Origin: Pedobacter sp. UBA1951
GTDB taxonomy: Bacteria > Bacteroidota > Bacteroidia > Sphingobacteriales > Sphingobacteriaceae
NCBI GenBank assembly: GCA_002336465.1
Contig: DDEP01000088.1
Coordinates: forward strand, 1 to 22,409
Reading direction: 5' to 3'
DNA: 22,409 nt
Numbering within the stretch: the stretch's first letter is position 1; every line of letters begins with the position of its first letter. The notes beneath the pieces were generated by a model. It worked only from the letters and a program-made list of their open reading frames with translations. It was not told where the DNA came from and searched no databases. The position numbers and the translations under genes are program-made. Below are positions 1-7,585 of the stretch, piece after piece.

Positions 1-28
1 ACCCCGGTTGAATTCAACCGGGGTTTTA
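1..28. terminator. Palindromic transcription terminator downstream of dapA
   Basis: Bases 1-24 form a perfect 24-base inverted repeat (12-base GC-rich arms) followed by TTTT on the plus strand. It lies just past the minus-strand dapA stop codon. The plus-strand T-run would end a plus-strand transcript arriving from outside the window. Whether an A-run lies left of base 1, which would make it a two-way terminator that also stops dapA, cannot be seen because the window starts there. Confidence 0.7.
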
Positions 29-51
29 TGTATGGATTTAATGATGATTGC

Positions 52-930
52 TTACACTAATTGTTTTAACTGTTCAGCAATTAGTGGATTGAGATTATTG
101 CTGGCTTTTACCAAAGGTAAGCGAACAACATCATCGCAAATATTTAATTGTTTTAAAGCAGATTTGATACCTGCAGGATTTCCCTCAGTAAATGCCAAGC
201 GGGTAATTTCAAGCAAGCTCAAGTGTAAGGGTAAAGCTTGAGCAAATTTACCTTCAAGGCAAAGATTGATCATTTCTGATAAATGTTTTGGAAGTGCATT
301 TCCGATTACTGAAATTACACCTACAGCACCCGTTGCTATCATAGGTAAGGCAATAGGGTCATCACCTGATATCAGTAAAAAATCTTCCGGTTTATCTCTC
401 ATGATTTGGTTAAACTGCTCAAAGCTCCCTGAAGCCTCTTTGGTGGCGATGATATTTTTAAAGTCATGCGCTAAACGGCAAGTGGTTTCTGGAGTAATGT
501 TGCTGCCTGTTCTGCCCGGAACATTATATACCATAATTGGCATAGCACTATGCTCACTTAAAAACTTATAATGCTGGTAAATGCCTTCTTGTGTAGGTTT
601 GTTATAATAAGGACTTACAGATAGGATGGCACTATAACTGTTGTTTTCAAATTCCCTGATTTCGTTGGCAATTTCTTGTGTATTGTTACCACCTATACCG
701 GCAACCAAGGGTAATCTTCCATTATTGATTTCGGCTGTAAAATTCCACACCTTCTTCTTCTCTTCCTTGCTTAATGTAGCGGTTTCGCCAGTTGTACCTA
801 AAGATACGAGGTAGTCTATACCTCCATTAACCAAGTGATTGATCAGACGCTCTAAACCCTGATAATCTACTGATCCGTCTGCATTGAAAGGTGTGACTAA
901 TGCTACACCTGTTCCGTGGAAATTTTTCAT
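52..930 (-). CDS. dapA: 4-hydroxy-tetrahydrodipicolinate synthase
   Basis: DapA condenses pyruvate with aspartate-4-semialdehyde, the first committed step to diaminopimelate and lysine; it is a cytosolic TIM-barrel enzyme. At 292 residues it has the usual family length. The expected residues are visible: GTTGET at 45-50 (T46, T47), Y109, the YNVPGRTG segment with Y135 and R140, and the Schiff-base lysine K164 in ATKEASG. The start is ATG at 930, giving the normal N-terminus that leads into GTGVALVTPF. It lies 28 bases downstream of ligA on the same strand with no promoter-like box between them, so the two are probably cotranscribed. I see no lysine riboswitch upstream. The family also contains N-acetylneuraminate lyases and other aldolases, but the TTGE motif and the tyrosine/arginine context favour DapA. 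Confidence 0.95.
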   Translation of the reverse strand: MKNFHGTGVALVTPFNADGSVDYQGLERLINHLVNGGIDYLVSLGTTGETATLSKEEKKKVWNFTAEINNGRLPLVAGIGGNNTQEIANEIREFENNSYSAILSVSPYYNKPTQEGIYQHYKFLSEHSAMPIMVYNVPGRTGSNITPETTCRLAHDFKNIIATKEASGSFEQFNQIMRDKPEDFLLISGDDPIALPMIATGAVGVISVIGNALPKHLSEMINLCLEGKFAQALPLHLSLLEITRLAFTEGNPAGIKSALKQLNICDDVVRLPLVKASNNLNPLIAEQLKQLV

Positions 931-958
931 TTATTTATGTGATTTTATTCTTTTTCGT

Positions 959-2974
959 TTAAGCGTTGCCTATTAATGCTATTAGCTCATCTTCGCTTAT
1001 GATTGGTATATTTAATTTGGTTGCTTTTTCTAATTTTGACGGTCCCATGTTATCGCCGGCAACAAGGTATGAAAGTTTTGCTGAAATGCCGCTTAAAATT
1101 TTACCTCCATTGCTTTCAATCAAAGATTTTAGCTCTTCTCTGCTATGTTTTTCAAAAACACCTGAAATGACAAAAGACTTTTCTTTAAGCGCATCGCTGT
1201 CGTAATTAATAACCTGTACCTGAACTTCGAGCTGCAAACCTTCTTTTCTTAATTTATCGATAAGCGCTAAGTGTTCTATCTTGCTGAAATAATCCTGAAT
1301 ACTTTCTGCTATACGTTGGCCTATTTCATCAACCGCTATAAGTTCATCAAAAGAGGCTTTTGCTAAGTTATCTATATTTACAAAGGCATAAGCCAATTTC
1401 TTAGCTACAGTTTCACCTACATATCTAATGCCCAGCCCAAACAATAACTTCTCAAATGGCATCGCTTTAGAAGCTGCTATGCCTTTGAGCATGTTATCAA
1501 TAGATTTTTGTCCAAAGCGATCTAATTGTACCAGTTCTTCATATTTTAAATGCAGATCATATAAATCTCCAATATTCTTAATCAGGTTTTTTCGGTAAAA
1601 TGTTTCAATAGTTTCATCGCCCAGACCTTCTATGTTCATGGCTTTCCTACCTATAAAATGCTGTACTTTGCCAATGATTTGTGGTGGACACCCATCTTCA
1701 TTAGGACAATAATATGCTGCTTCCCCTTCTCTTCTAATGAGTAAGGTATTACACTCAGGACAATGGGTAATATAATCTATCGCTTGATCCGATACCCTTT
1801 TTTCAAGATTTACTTTGATGATTTTAGGTATGATTTCTCCACCTTTTTCAACATAAACAGTATCGTGTTCATGAAGGTCCAATCTTTTAATTTCATCGGC
1901 ATTATGCAACGTAGCTCTTTTTACCGTGGTTCCGGCTAACACAACAGGTTTAAGATTGGCTACAGGGGTAACTGCACCCGTACGACCAACCTGATAAGTA
2001 ACCTTTTCGAGTACTGTTTCTACTTCTGCAGCCTTATATTTATAAGAGATGGCCCATCTTGGCGATTTTGCCGTAAAACCAAGCTCATGCTGCTGGGCGT
2101 AACTATTAACTTTAATCACAATGCCATCAATATCATAGCTCAGCTTAAACCGCTCTGTTTCCCAGTAAGCAATAAAATCTAAAGCTTCGTTAATATTGCT
2201 AACCAGTTTTGTATGTTCGCAAACTTTAAAGCCCCATTCTTTAACCGTGTTTAAGCTTTGCCAATGGCTATGAAACAAGTTATGGTTGCTGTAAAAAGCA
2301 TATAAGAAACAATCGAGAGGACGTTTTTTTACTTCTTTTGAATCTTGCATCTTTACCGTTCCGGCGGCAAAATTGCGAGGATTGGCATAGGGTACTTCGC
2401 CAATCTCTTCACGTTCTTTATTTAAACGATCAAATGCTGCCCTATGCATAAAAACTTCGCCTCTGATTTCAAATTCCTGTGGAATATCTTTACCTCTTAA
2501 CTGATGTGGTATGGTTTGAATAGTTTTGATATTGGCTGTAACATCATCGCCTTGACTGCCATCACCACGTGTAACAGCTCTAAACAGTTTGCCATTTTGA
2601 TAGGTTAAACTCATAGAAAGACCGTCAAATTTGAGTTCGCACACATACTCAAAATTATCGCCTATAGCTTTGCGTACACGCTCATCAAAATCTCTTAGAT
2701 CTTGTTCACTATAAGTATTGCCCAATGATAGCATGGGCCATTTATGTTTAACAGTTATGAAGTTTTTGGTAATGTCGCCACCAACTTTTTGGGTAGGAGA
2801 GTTTGGATCCGCAAATTCAGGGTATTGTTGTTCTAATATTGCTAATTCTTCAAGTTTTTTGTCAAATTCATAGTCGGCAATAGTTGGCATGGCCAACACA
2901 TAATAGTTATAGGTATGCTGGTTTAATTCTTGAACCAGCGCATCCATTGTTTCTTTTATACCATTCAGCTCCAT
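959..2974 (-). CDS. ligA: NAD-dependent DNA ligase LigA
   Basis: LigA seals nicks between Okazaki fragments and during repair, using NAD+ as the adenylate donor. The 671 residues are full length and the domain order is normal. An N-terminal Ia-like NAD-binding region (about 1-70, with the YYV and YDxxF-like YEFD elements) precedes the adenylation domain with the KxDG nucleophile K115-F-D-G118. An OB fold runs about 320-400, followed by a Cys4 zinc finger (C405, C408, C423, C429), helix-hairpin-helix repeats (about 440-590) and a C-terminal BRCT domain (about 595-671). The start is ATG at 2974. A perfect TAnnTTTG-type box ends only 5 bases before it, so the mRNA may have almost no leader. dapA follows 28 bases downstream. 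Nothing is missing or broken. Confidence 0.98.
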   Translation of the reverse strand: MELNGIKETMDALVQELNQHTYNYYVLAMPTIADYEFDKKLEELAILEQQYPEFADPNSPTQKVGGDITKNFITVKHKWPMLSLGNTYSEQDLRDFDERVRKAIGDNFEYVCELKFDGLSMSLTYQNGKLFRAVTRGDGSQGDDVTANIKTIQTIPHQLRGKDIPQEFEIRGEVFMHRAAFDRLNKEREEIGEVPYANPRNFAAGTVKMQDSKEVKKRPLDCFLYAFYSNHNLFHSHWQSLNTVKEWGFKVCEHTKLVSNINEALDFIAYWETERFKLSYDIDGIVIKVNSYAQQHELGFTAKSPRWAISYKYKAAEVETVLEKVTYQVGRTGAVTPVANLKPVVLAGTTVKRATLHNADEIKRLDLHEHDTVYVEKGGEIIPKIIKVNLEKRVSDQAIDYITHCPECNTLLIRREGEAAYYCPNEDGCPPQIIGKVQHFIGRKAMNIEGLGDETIETFYRKNLIKNIGDLYDLHLKYEELVQLDRFGQKSIDNMLKGIAASKAMPFEKLLFGLGIRYVGETVAKKLAYAFVNIDNLAKASFDELIAVDEIGQRIAESIQDYFSKIEHLALIDKLRKEGLQLEVQVQVINYDSDALKEKSFVISGVFEKHSREELKSLIESNGGKILSGISAKLSYLVAGDNMGPSKLEKATKLNIPIISEDELIALIGNA

Positions 2975-2979
2975 ACGAG

Positions 2980-2987
2980 CAAATATA
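2980..2987 (-). promoter_or_regulatory. -7 promoter box of ligA
   Basis: On the minus strand this reads TATATTTG, a full match to the Bacteroidota -7 consensus TAnnTTTG. The G is followed by only 5 bases before the ligA ATG. I see no good TTTG (-33) element at 17-23 bases upstream. The promoter call therefore rests on the -7 box and its place in the 46-base gap between ligA and the preceding gene. Confidence 0.5.
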
Positions 2988-3020
2988 CTAAAGGAGTATA
3001 TTAAAATTTGGTATGGTTTA

Positions 3021-4094
3021 TTAAAATGTAGAGAAATCTACTCTGACCGAAAAAACATTACTGTATAACGCATCAGAGCTGTTGCCGATATTGGTAAGTG
3101 CATAATCAATAGAGAAATTATTGATTTTGATACCTAAGCCCATATTAGGTTGATAAGAGTAAAATTGTTTTCCGGTAAAATCAGTGCTTTTTTGAATATT
3201 GCCTACGCCCGCACGTAATGAAATGATTTTCTTATAGTCAATGGTTAAGCCTAAGGTAGGGTCCATACTAACCGGATTGGCAGATAAAAGTACATTTCGT
3301 TTACCATCTGTTGTAAAATTCAGATTGGTTTCTGCCATGATATTAAACTGCTCATTAATAGCCGTATGGTAAGCAGCACCTAAAATAATTCTGGGTAAGG
3401 TCGTTTCTGTTGAGTTTTTAGGGATGTCATTACCCGTTTGTGTATATACAGTGCTTAACTGATCTGCATTGTAGCTCCAAGTATTGAACGTAGTTGTAAT
3501 ATCACGACCCATCGCCGCTAAAACGAATTTACCCGTTTTATATTGAACACCCGCGTCAAAACCAAAACCATATGATTTGCCATATTGCCCAACTAAACGA
3601 TGTAAGATTTTTACATTAGCGCCATAAGTGAAATCTCTGTTTGCATTTTTACTTTTTCGAGCATAAGAAAAGATAAAAGCATAGTCAGCAGCAGAAAACT
3701 TCTTAACCCTGTCATAATTGATATTGCCATCGGCATCTATCAGTTCAGAAGTGTCAGGAATGTCATCCACACCAAACCTAATGGCCGAAACACCAACAAC
3801 AGCTGTATTATCTTGAACAGAAGTAGCAAAAGCTGCATAATCATATTTAGCAATGCCCGAGAAATATTCAGAGTGCATTAAACCAACCTGCTTTGGCGTT
3901 TCCATCCTTGCCAAACCTGCGGGATTCCAGTAGCCGGCTGTTACATCGTTAACATTAGCTATTACAGAACCCGACATGCCGAAGGCAGCAGATCCAACCC
4001 CAATATTGAGAAATTCGTTACTGTATTTGCGTTTTTGGGCGTGTAGAGATTGTACACTTAAAAGAAAGAAACAAAAAAGTAACGGTTTGCGCAT
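3021..4094 (-). CDS. PorV/PorQ family outer-membrane beta-barrel protein
   Basis: The 357-residue protein starts with a clear signal peptide (about residues 1-19, ending SLHAQ). The mature part opens with a segment typical of the PorV/PorQ (UPF0164) family: a glycine-rich GVGSAAFGMSG stretch followed by WNPAGLARM. The rest alternates polar and aromatic residues in short strands and ends in aromatic V-D-F-S-T-F, as outer-membrane barrels do. In Bacteroidota such proteins include PorV and PorQ, which act with the type IX secretion system (carrying or anchoring cargo at the surface), but many paralogues have no defined role. The gene begins 2 bases after the ACP-phosphodiesterase-like gene, so the two are surely one transcript. 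No other type IX genes are in the window, so I do not assign porV or porQ. Confidence 0.8.
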   Translation of the reverse strand: MRKPLLFCFFLLSVQSLHAQKRKYSNEFLNIGVGSAAFGMSGSVIANVNDVTAGYWNPAGLARMETPKQVGLMHSEYFSGIAKYDYAAFATSVQDNTAVVGVSAIRFGVDDIPDTSELIDADGNINYDRVKKFSAADYAFIFSYARKSKNANRDFTYGANVKILHRLVGQYGKSYGFGFDAGVQYKTGKFVLAAMGRDITTTFNTWSYNADQLSTVYTQTGNDIPKNSTETTLPRIILGAAYHTAINEQFNIMAETNLNFTTDGKRNVLLSANPVSMDPTLGLTIDYKKIISLRAGVGNIQKSTDFTGKQFYSYQPNMGLGIKINNFSIDYALTNIGNSSDALYSNVFSVRVDFSTF

Positions 4095-4096
4095 GT

Positions 4097-4771
4097 TTAA
4101 TTCAGCTCTTTTTCAATGGTATCAAATATACTCATAAAATTGGTTTCCAAATCCTTTTTGTAATGAAGCAACTGCTTGGTTAGTTCATCGAGATTTTCTT
4201 TTTCAAAAGGGTCTTTCCATAAACGCATACATATCCGTTGCAAAGCATAACTGATGTTATCAATTTTTTGGTAACTCAATAAGTATTTGCTCGAAAGGAA
4301 ACTGTCGTAAAAATGGTTGAATTTAGCGAGGTCATTAATATTGCATTTATTTAAGAACAAGTTGAGATGCTGACCTTTACAATATGAAAGATGCTGGTAA
4401 AAATGGTGGATATCAATAAGTCGTTGTTCTACCAAAAGATGATCTAACATAAGTTCAAGTCCAATATGGGCTAAAAACGATGGACGTACAGGACTCCCTT
4501 CTAAAAACGGTATTAACCATTGTTTAAGTTTTTGTGTTTCATCTAAGAAAAAAGTAGACGAATGAAAAAGCTGGTCAACTTTTAAATGGCGTTTCCAGCC
4601 TTTTAATAATTCCAGTTGTTGTTCTTCACCAATAAACAAATCTTCATGTTTCTGAGGATAGCAATTCCAGTCTTTATTTGCATTTTTTACGAGGTCGGGC
4701 AATACGGTGCCTGTTACACAATATGAATTTGAGTTATGCCTGTCAAAATAGAAATGAGAAAGGAAGTTCAT
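4097..4771 (-). CDS. ACP phosphodiesterase-like protein (DUF479 family)
   Basis: This 224-residue protein resembles the AcpH/DUF479 family. E. coli AcpH removes the 4'-phosphopantetheine arm from acyl carrier protein. Family marks seen here are the N-terminus MNFLSHFYF, the GTVLPDLVKN segment with D26, the RHLKVDQLFHSS block with H62 and D66, and the AHIGLELMLDHLL helix with H102, E106 and D110, candidate metal ligands of an HD-like alpha-helical hydrolase. The open frame extends upstream to 4930, but that would run into tyrS and its promoter. The ATG at 4771 gives the conserved N-terminus and a proper length, so I chose it. The PorV/PorQ-like gene follows after 2 bases. Activity on ACP is inferred only from family resemblance; divergent Bacteroidota members could act on another substrate. 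Confidence 0.72.
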   Translation of the reverse strand: MNFLSHFYFDRHNSNSYCVTGTVLPDLVKNANKDWNCYPQKHEDLFIGEEQQLELLKGWKRHLKVDQLFHSSTFFLDETQKLKQWLIPFLEGSPVRPSFLAHIGLELMLDHLLVEQRLIDIHHFYQHLSYCKGQHLNLFLNKCNINDLAKFNHFYDSFLSSKYLLSYQKIDNISYALQRICMRLWKDPFEKENLDELTKQLLHYKKDLETNFMSIFDTIEKELN

Positions 4772-4837
4772 GCTTAAATATACGTTTAAAAATTTGTGAT
4801 AATTATAGATAAAGTTAAATAGTACAAATCCTGAATC

Positions 4838-4868
4838 TTTGGCAGGAAAGTCAAAAAAACTATCTTTG
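4838..4868 (+). promoter_or_regulatory. tyrS promoter, Bacteroidota type
   Basis: TTTG at 4838-4841 and TATCTTTG at 4861-4868 are separated by exactly 19 bases, matching the Bacteroidota primary-sigma consensus (TTTG, 17-23 bases, TAnnTTTG). Transcription should begin around 4872-4876, giving a leader of about 10-14 bases before the tyrS ATG at 4886. There is no Shine-Dalgarno sequence; the leader is A-rich. Confidence 0.82.
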
Positions 4869-4885
4869 CGGTAAAATAATAAAAG

Positions 4886-6172
4886 ATGACAAATTTTGTA
4901 GAAGAACTGCGTTGGCGTGGCATGTTGCATGATATCATGCCTAATACTGAGGAGAAATTAAATGAAGGTATGTGCGCTGGGTATATTGGTTTTGATCCAA
5001 CAGCTGATTCTTTACATGTTGGCCATTTAACACAGATCATGACCTTGATTCATTTCCAACGTGCAGGACACAAACCTTTTGCTTTGGTAGGTGGTGCAAC
5101 AGGCATGGTTGGTGATCCTTCGGGTAAATCGGCAGAGCGAAACTTGCAAACGGAAGAAATGGTTGCCCATAACCTTAATGGAATGAAAGAGCAATTATCT
5201 AAGTTTTTAAAGTTCGAAGATGAAGGCAACGGCGCTGTAATGGTTAACAATGCCGATTGGTTCAAAAACTTTAATTTTTTAGATTTCATTAGGGATGTAG
5301 GTAAACACATTACCGTAAACTATATGATGGCTAAAGACAGCGTAAAGAAGCGTTTGGAAGGCGATAGCGGCATGTCGTTTACCGAGTTTACTTACCAGTT
5401 GGTGCAGGGTTACGATTTTTATTATTTATGGAAGCATTACAATTGCGTGTTACAGATGGGAGGCTCTGATCAATGGGGTAATATTGTAACGGGTACAGAA
5501 TTGATCCGAAGAAAAGATAGTGGTAGCGCATATGCTTTAACTACACAATTGATCAAAAAGTCTGATGGTACCAAGTTTGGTAAAACAGAAAGTGGAGCTG
5601 TATGGTTGGATCCAGAAAAAACTTCACCATATAAATTTTATCAGTTTTGGTTAAACTCATCAGATAGCGATGTTAAAACATGGATCAGGATTTTTACTTT
5701 AAAAAATAAAGAAGAAATAGAACAGTTAGAGCAAGAACATGATGCTGCACCACATTTACGTATCTTGCAAAAAGCCTTAGCTGAAGATATTACCATAAGA
5801 ACACATTCTAAAGAAGCCTTGGATGCGGCCATTAAAACTTCTGAATTTTTATTTGGAAATGGAGATTTAGAGTTTTTGAAAACTTTGGATTCAAAAAGTG
5901 TTTTAGAGATGTTTGAAGGTGTACCTCAATTCCATATTGCTAAAACTGAGCTCGCTGATGGTATTGATGCTGCAAGCTTGCTGGCAGAAAAAACCTCTAT
6001 TTTTCCATCAAAAGGAGAAGTGAAAAAAACAATTCAGGGCGGAGGATTAAGCATTAATAAAGTTAAAGTGGCAGAAGCTTCAACTTCATATAATTTATCG
6101 AACTTGATCAGTGATGAGTTTATCGTTGTGCAAAAAGGAAAAAGAAATTATTTCTTGATCATTGCCGAGTAA
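4886..6172 (+). CDS. tyrS: Tyrosyl-tRNA synthetase
   Basis: TyrS charges tRNA-Tyr with tyrosine in two steps using ATP; it is a class I synthetase working as a dimer. At 428 residues it matches bacterial TyrRS. The HIGH-type motif is H44-V-G-H47, the tyrosine pocket includes the YDFYYL segment and GGSDQWGN (192-199), and the KMSKS-type loop is KFGKT (230-234), the TyrRS variant form. A C-terminal S4-like RNA-binding domain (about 360-428) contains the FPSKGEVKKTIQ block. The start ATG lies about a dozen bases after the predicted transcription start. It is transcribed alone from its own promoter and ends in a strong hairpin terminator. All expected parts are present. Confidence 0.97.
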   Translation: MTNFVEELRWRGMLHDIMPNTEEKLNEGMCAGYIGFDPTADSLHVGHLTQIMTLIHFQRAGHKPFALVGGATGMVGDPSGKSAERNLQTEEMVAHNLNGMKEQLSKFLKFEDEGNGAVMVNNADWFKNFNFLDFIRDVGKHITVNYMMAKDSVKKRLEGDSGMSFTEFTYQLVQGYDFYYLWKHYNCVLQMGGSDQWGNIVTGTELIRRKDSGSAYALTTQLIKKSDGTKFGKTESGAVWLDPEKTSPYKFYQFWLNSSDSDVKTWIRIFTLKNKEEIEQLEQEHDAAPHLRILQKALAEDITIRTHSKEALDAAIKTSEFLFGNGDLEFLKTLDSKSVLEMFEGVPQFHIAKTELADGIDAASLLAEKTSIFPSKGEVKKTIQGGGLSINKVKVAEASTSYNLSNLISDEFIVVQKGKRNYFLIIAE

Positions 6173-6196
6173 TTTAAAACGATTTTAAGATATCCC

Positions 6197-6228
6197 ATCC
6201 CGTGTTTTGAAAAAGACACGGGATTTTT
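6197..6228 (+). terminator. Rho-independent terminator of tyrS
   Basis: A 9-base stem (6197-6205 pairs with 6216-6224, arms ATCCCGTGT and ACACGGGAT) with a 10-base loop is followed by TTTT. It lies 24 bases after the tyrS stop. On the minus strand there is no T-run after the stem, so it looks one-directional. Its T-run overlaps the stop codon (6227-6229) of the convergent LuxE-like gene. Confidence 0.88.
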
Positions 6229-7204
6229 ATTGCACCAATAAGTTACAACCACGGATGTCGGCATTGTCAAAACGACCAATTACTTCAAAGCCATTGTCGT
6301 TATGTATCTTGCCCAAGTCTTGTGTTGCCATAAAAGCGCAAGAGTTAATGTTGGCCAGATCAATAACATTAATGCCACCAATTTGTTGGGAAGAGATTAA
6401 TGATAAAGGATCAGAGGTGTCTCGCAACAAAACTTTCATCCAAGGCGGAGTAAAAAAAGTCCCTTTACCTTTTGAGTAAGCTTGCGAAAGAAGTTCCGTC
6501 ATGCCATACTCACTGTGAATGTCTTTAACACCAAAACCTTCACATAAAGCGTAATGTAACTCTTCTCTAACCATTTCTTTTCGTTTACCTTTCATACCTC
6601 CTGTTTCCATTACGATTAGTTCAGGGAAATGAAGCTTATACTGCTCAATAAAATCAAGCAAAGCATAAGTTACACCAATAAGAATGGTTTTCTGGCCGTT
6701 TTGTTTCAGTTCTAAAAGGGTATTGTACAAATCTTCGTGATTATGTAGAAAATAACCGCTTTTTGGGTGTTGGCTTTGTTTCAACAAATCATCTACCATA
6801 TAGATGAGTGACGAACCCTCGCGTTCTAAATAAGAAGGTAGGAGGGCTAATAGACAGATATCCTTAATGGGACCATAAAATAATTCAAATGCTTTGTTAA
6901 AGCTATTCTCATATAGGCTAAGGTCTGTTACGAGATGCCTGCTGGTAATCTGTCCTGTAGTGCCTGAGCTGCTAAAGGTAATTTGTACAGGTGCATCAGA
7001 ACTTAATACTGCATTGCTTTTAAAAAAACTGATGGGTAAAAAAGGTATTTTCTCGTAATGATCTATTTTATGAGGGTTGATGTTGAGATGTTTAATATAT
7101 TGAGTATATATTGAACAGTTTGCAGCTTGAAAGTTAAAAACCTCAAGGGCGGCCTTGTTAAAATCATCCTCTGATTTTATGGAGAAAAATTGCTCAGCGA
7201 TCAT
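6227..7204 (-). CDS. LuxE/PaaK-like acyl-adenylating enzyme (LuxE family)
   Basis: This 325-residue protein is a compact ANL-type adenylating enzyme resembling LuxE acyl-protein synthetase. It carries the phosphate loop FSSSGTTG (77-84), the adenine-site motif YGMTE (233-237), TQDLG with D296 for ribose, and the hinge GRFD (310-313). It should activate an acyl or other carboxylate as an adenylate, then pass it to a thiol or other acceptor; the substrate is unknown. No LuxC or LuxD neighbour is present. The frame extends to a TTG at 7225, but ATG at 7204 is preferred because the extra 7 codons overlap a -7 promoter box. It lies 24 bases after the small membrane protein gene, in a cluster headed by a penicillin-acylase homologue. 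Confidence 0.82.
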   Translation of the reverse strand: MIAEQFFSIKSEDDFNKAALEVFNFQAANCSIYTQYIKHLNINPHKIDHYEKIPFLPISFFKSNAVLSSDAPVQITFSSSGTTGQITSRHLVTDLSLYENSFNKAFELFYGPIKDICLLALLPSYLEREGSSLIYMVDDLLKQSQHPKSGYFLHNHEDLYNTLLELKQNGQKTILIGVTYALLDFIEQYKLHFPELIVMETGGMKGKRKEMVREELHYALCEGFGVKDIHSEYGMTELLSQAYSKGKGTFFTPPWMKVLLRDTSDPLSLISSQQIGGINVIDLANINSCAFMATQDLGKIHNDNGFEVIGRFDNADIRGCNLLVQ

Positions 7205-7214
7205 GTTCACTGAG

Positions 7215-7222
7215 CAAAAATA
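7215..7222 (-). promoter_or_regulatory. Possible -7 box in front of the LuxE-like gene
   Basis: On the minus strand the bases read TATTTTTG, a full TAnnTTTG match, in the 24-base gap between the membrane protein gene and the LuxE-like gene. The ATG follows after 10 bases. No good TTTG is found 17-23 bases upstream, so this may be a weak internal promoter or chance in AT-rich DNA. Confidence 0.35.
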
Positions 7223-7228
7223 CAATTT

Positions 7229-7582
7229 TTAGTTGTTTTTAGCCTTATCGTTTAAAACAGCTTTTCTGAAACAAAAACCGCAATAGCCACTTATACCTGC
7301 TACTAAACCACCTATAAAGGCGGTTAAAGGTAAAATTATAAACCACAGTTTAACGCCTATCATTTCGGCTACTCTGGTGGCTAAAACATGATTGTTGGGA
7401 ATACTTTTATAAAGAGCCATAGCAACCCAAAGCACAAAAATGGCCAGAAAAGGTTGCCAAAAAGATATTTTCGCTGTTTTTCCAATCATTCCGCATACAG
7501 CGAAAGATAGCACTAAGATTACCCACCAAGGCAATACAAGTTGCAATAAAAATGAAAGTATGATAATGACAATAAAGACCAT
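7229..7582 (-). CDS. Small integral membrane protein, function unknown
   Basis: I do not recognise this 117-residue protein. It is very hydrophobic and appears to have four membrane segments, roughly residues 2-16, 18-34, 42-58 and 78-98. The short basic tail ends KAVLNDKAKNN. Two cysteines lie just after the last helix in GYCGFCF (about 99-105), a CxxC pair that could bind metal or form a disulfide; this is only a possibility. It sits 3 bases after the penicillin-acylase-family gene and 24 bases before the LuxE-like gene, so it is almost certainly translated from the same mRNA. A tail position and small size suggest an accessory or membrane-anchoring role, but nothing in the sequence proves one. 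Confidence 0.75.
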   Translation of the reverse strand: MVFIVIIILSFLLQLVLPWWVILVLSFAVCGMIGKTAKISFWQPFLAIFVLWVAMALYKSIPNNHVLATRVAEMIGVKLWFIILPLTAFIGGLVAGISGYCGFCFRKAVLNDKAKNN

Positions 7583-7585
7583 GTT

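Noticed and set aside
266..571. A 101-codon plus-strand frame inside dapA
   Set aside because: It is antisense to conserved dapA motifs and has no promoter or family signal.
4772..4930. N-terminal extension of the ACP-phosphodiesterase-like frame to 4930
   Set aside because: It would overlap the tyrS promoter and coding start, and the ATG at 4771 gives the conserved family N-terminus.
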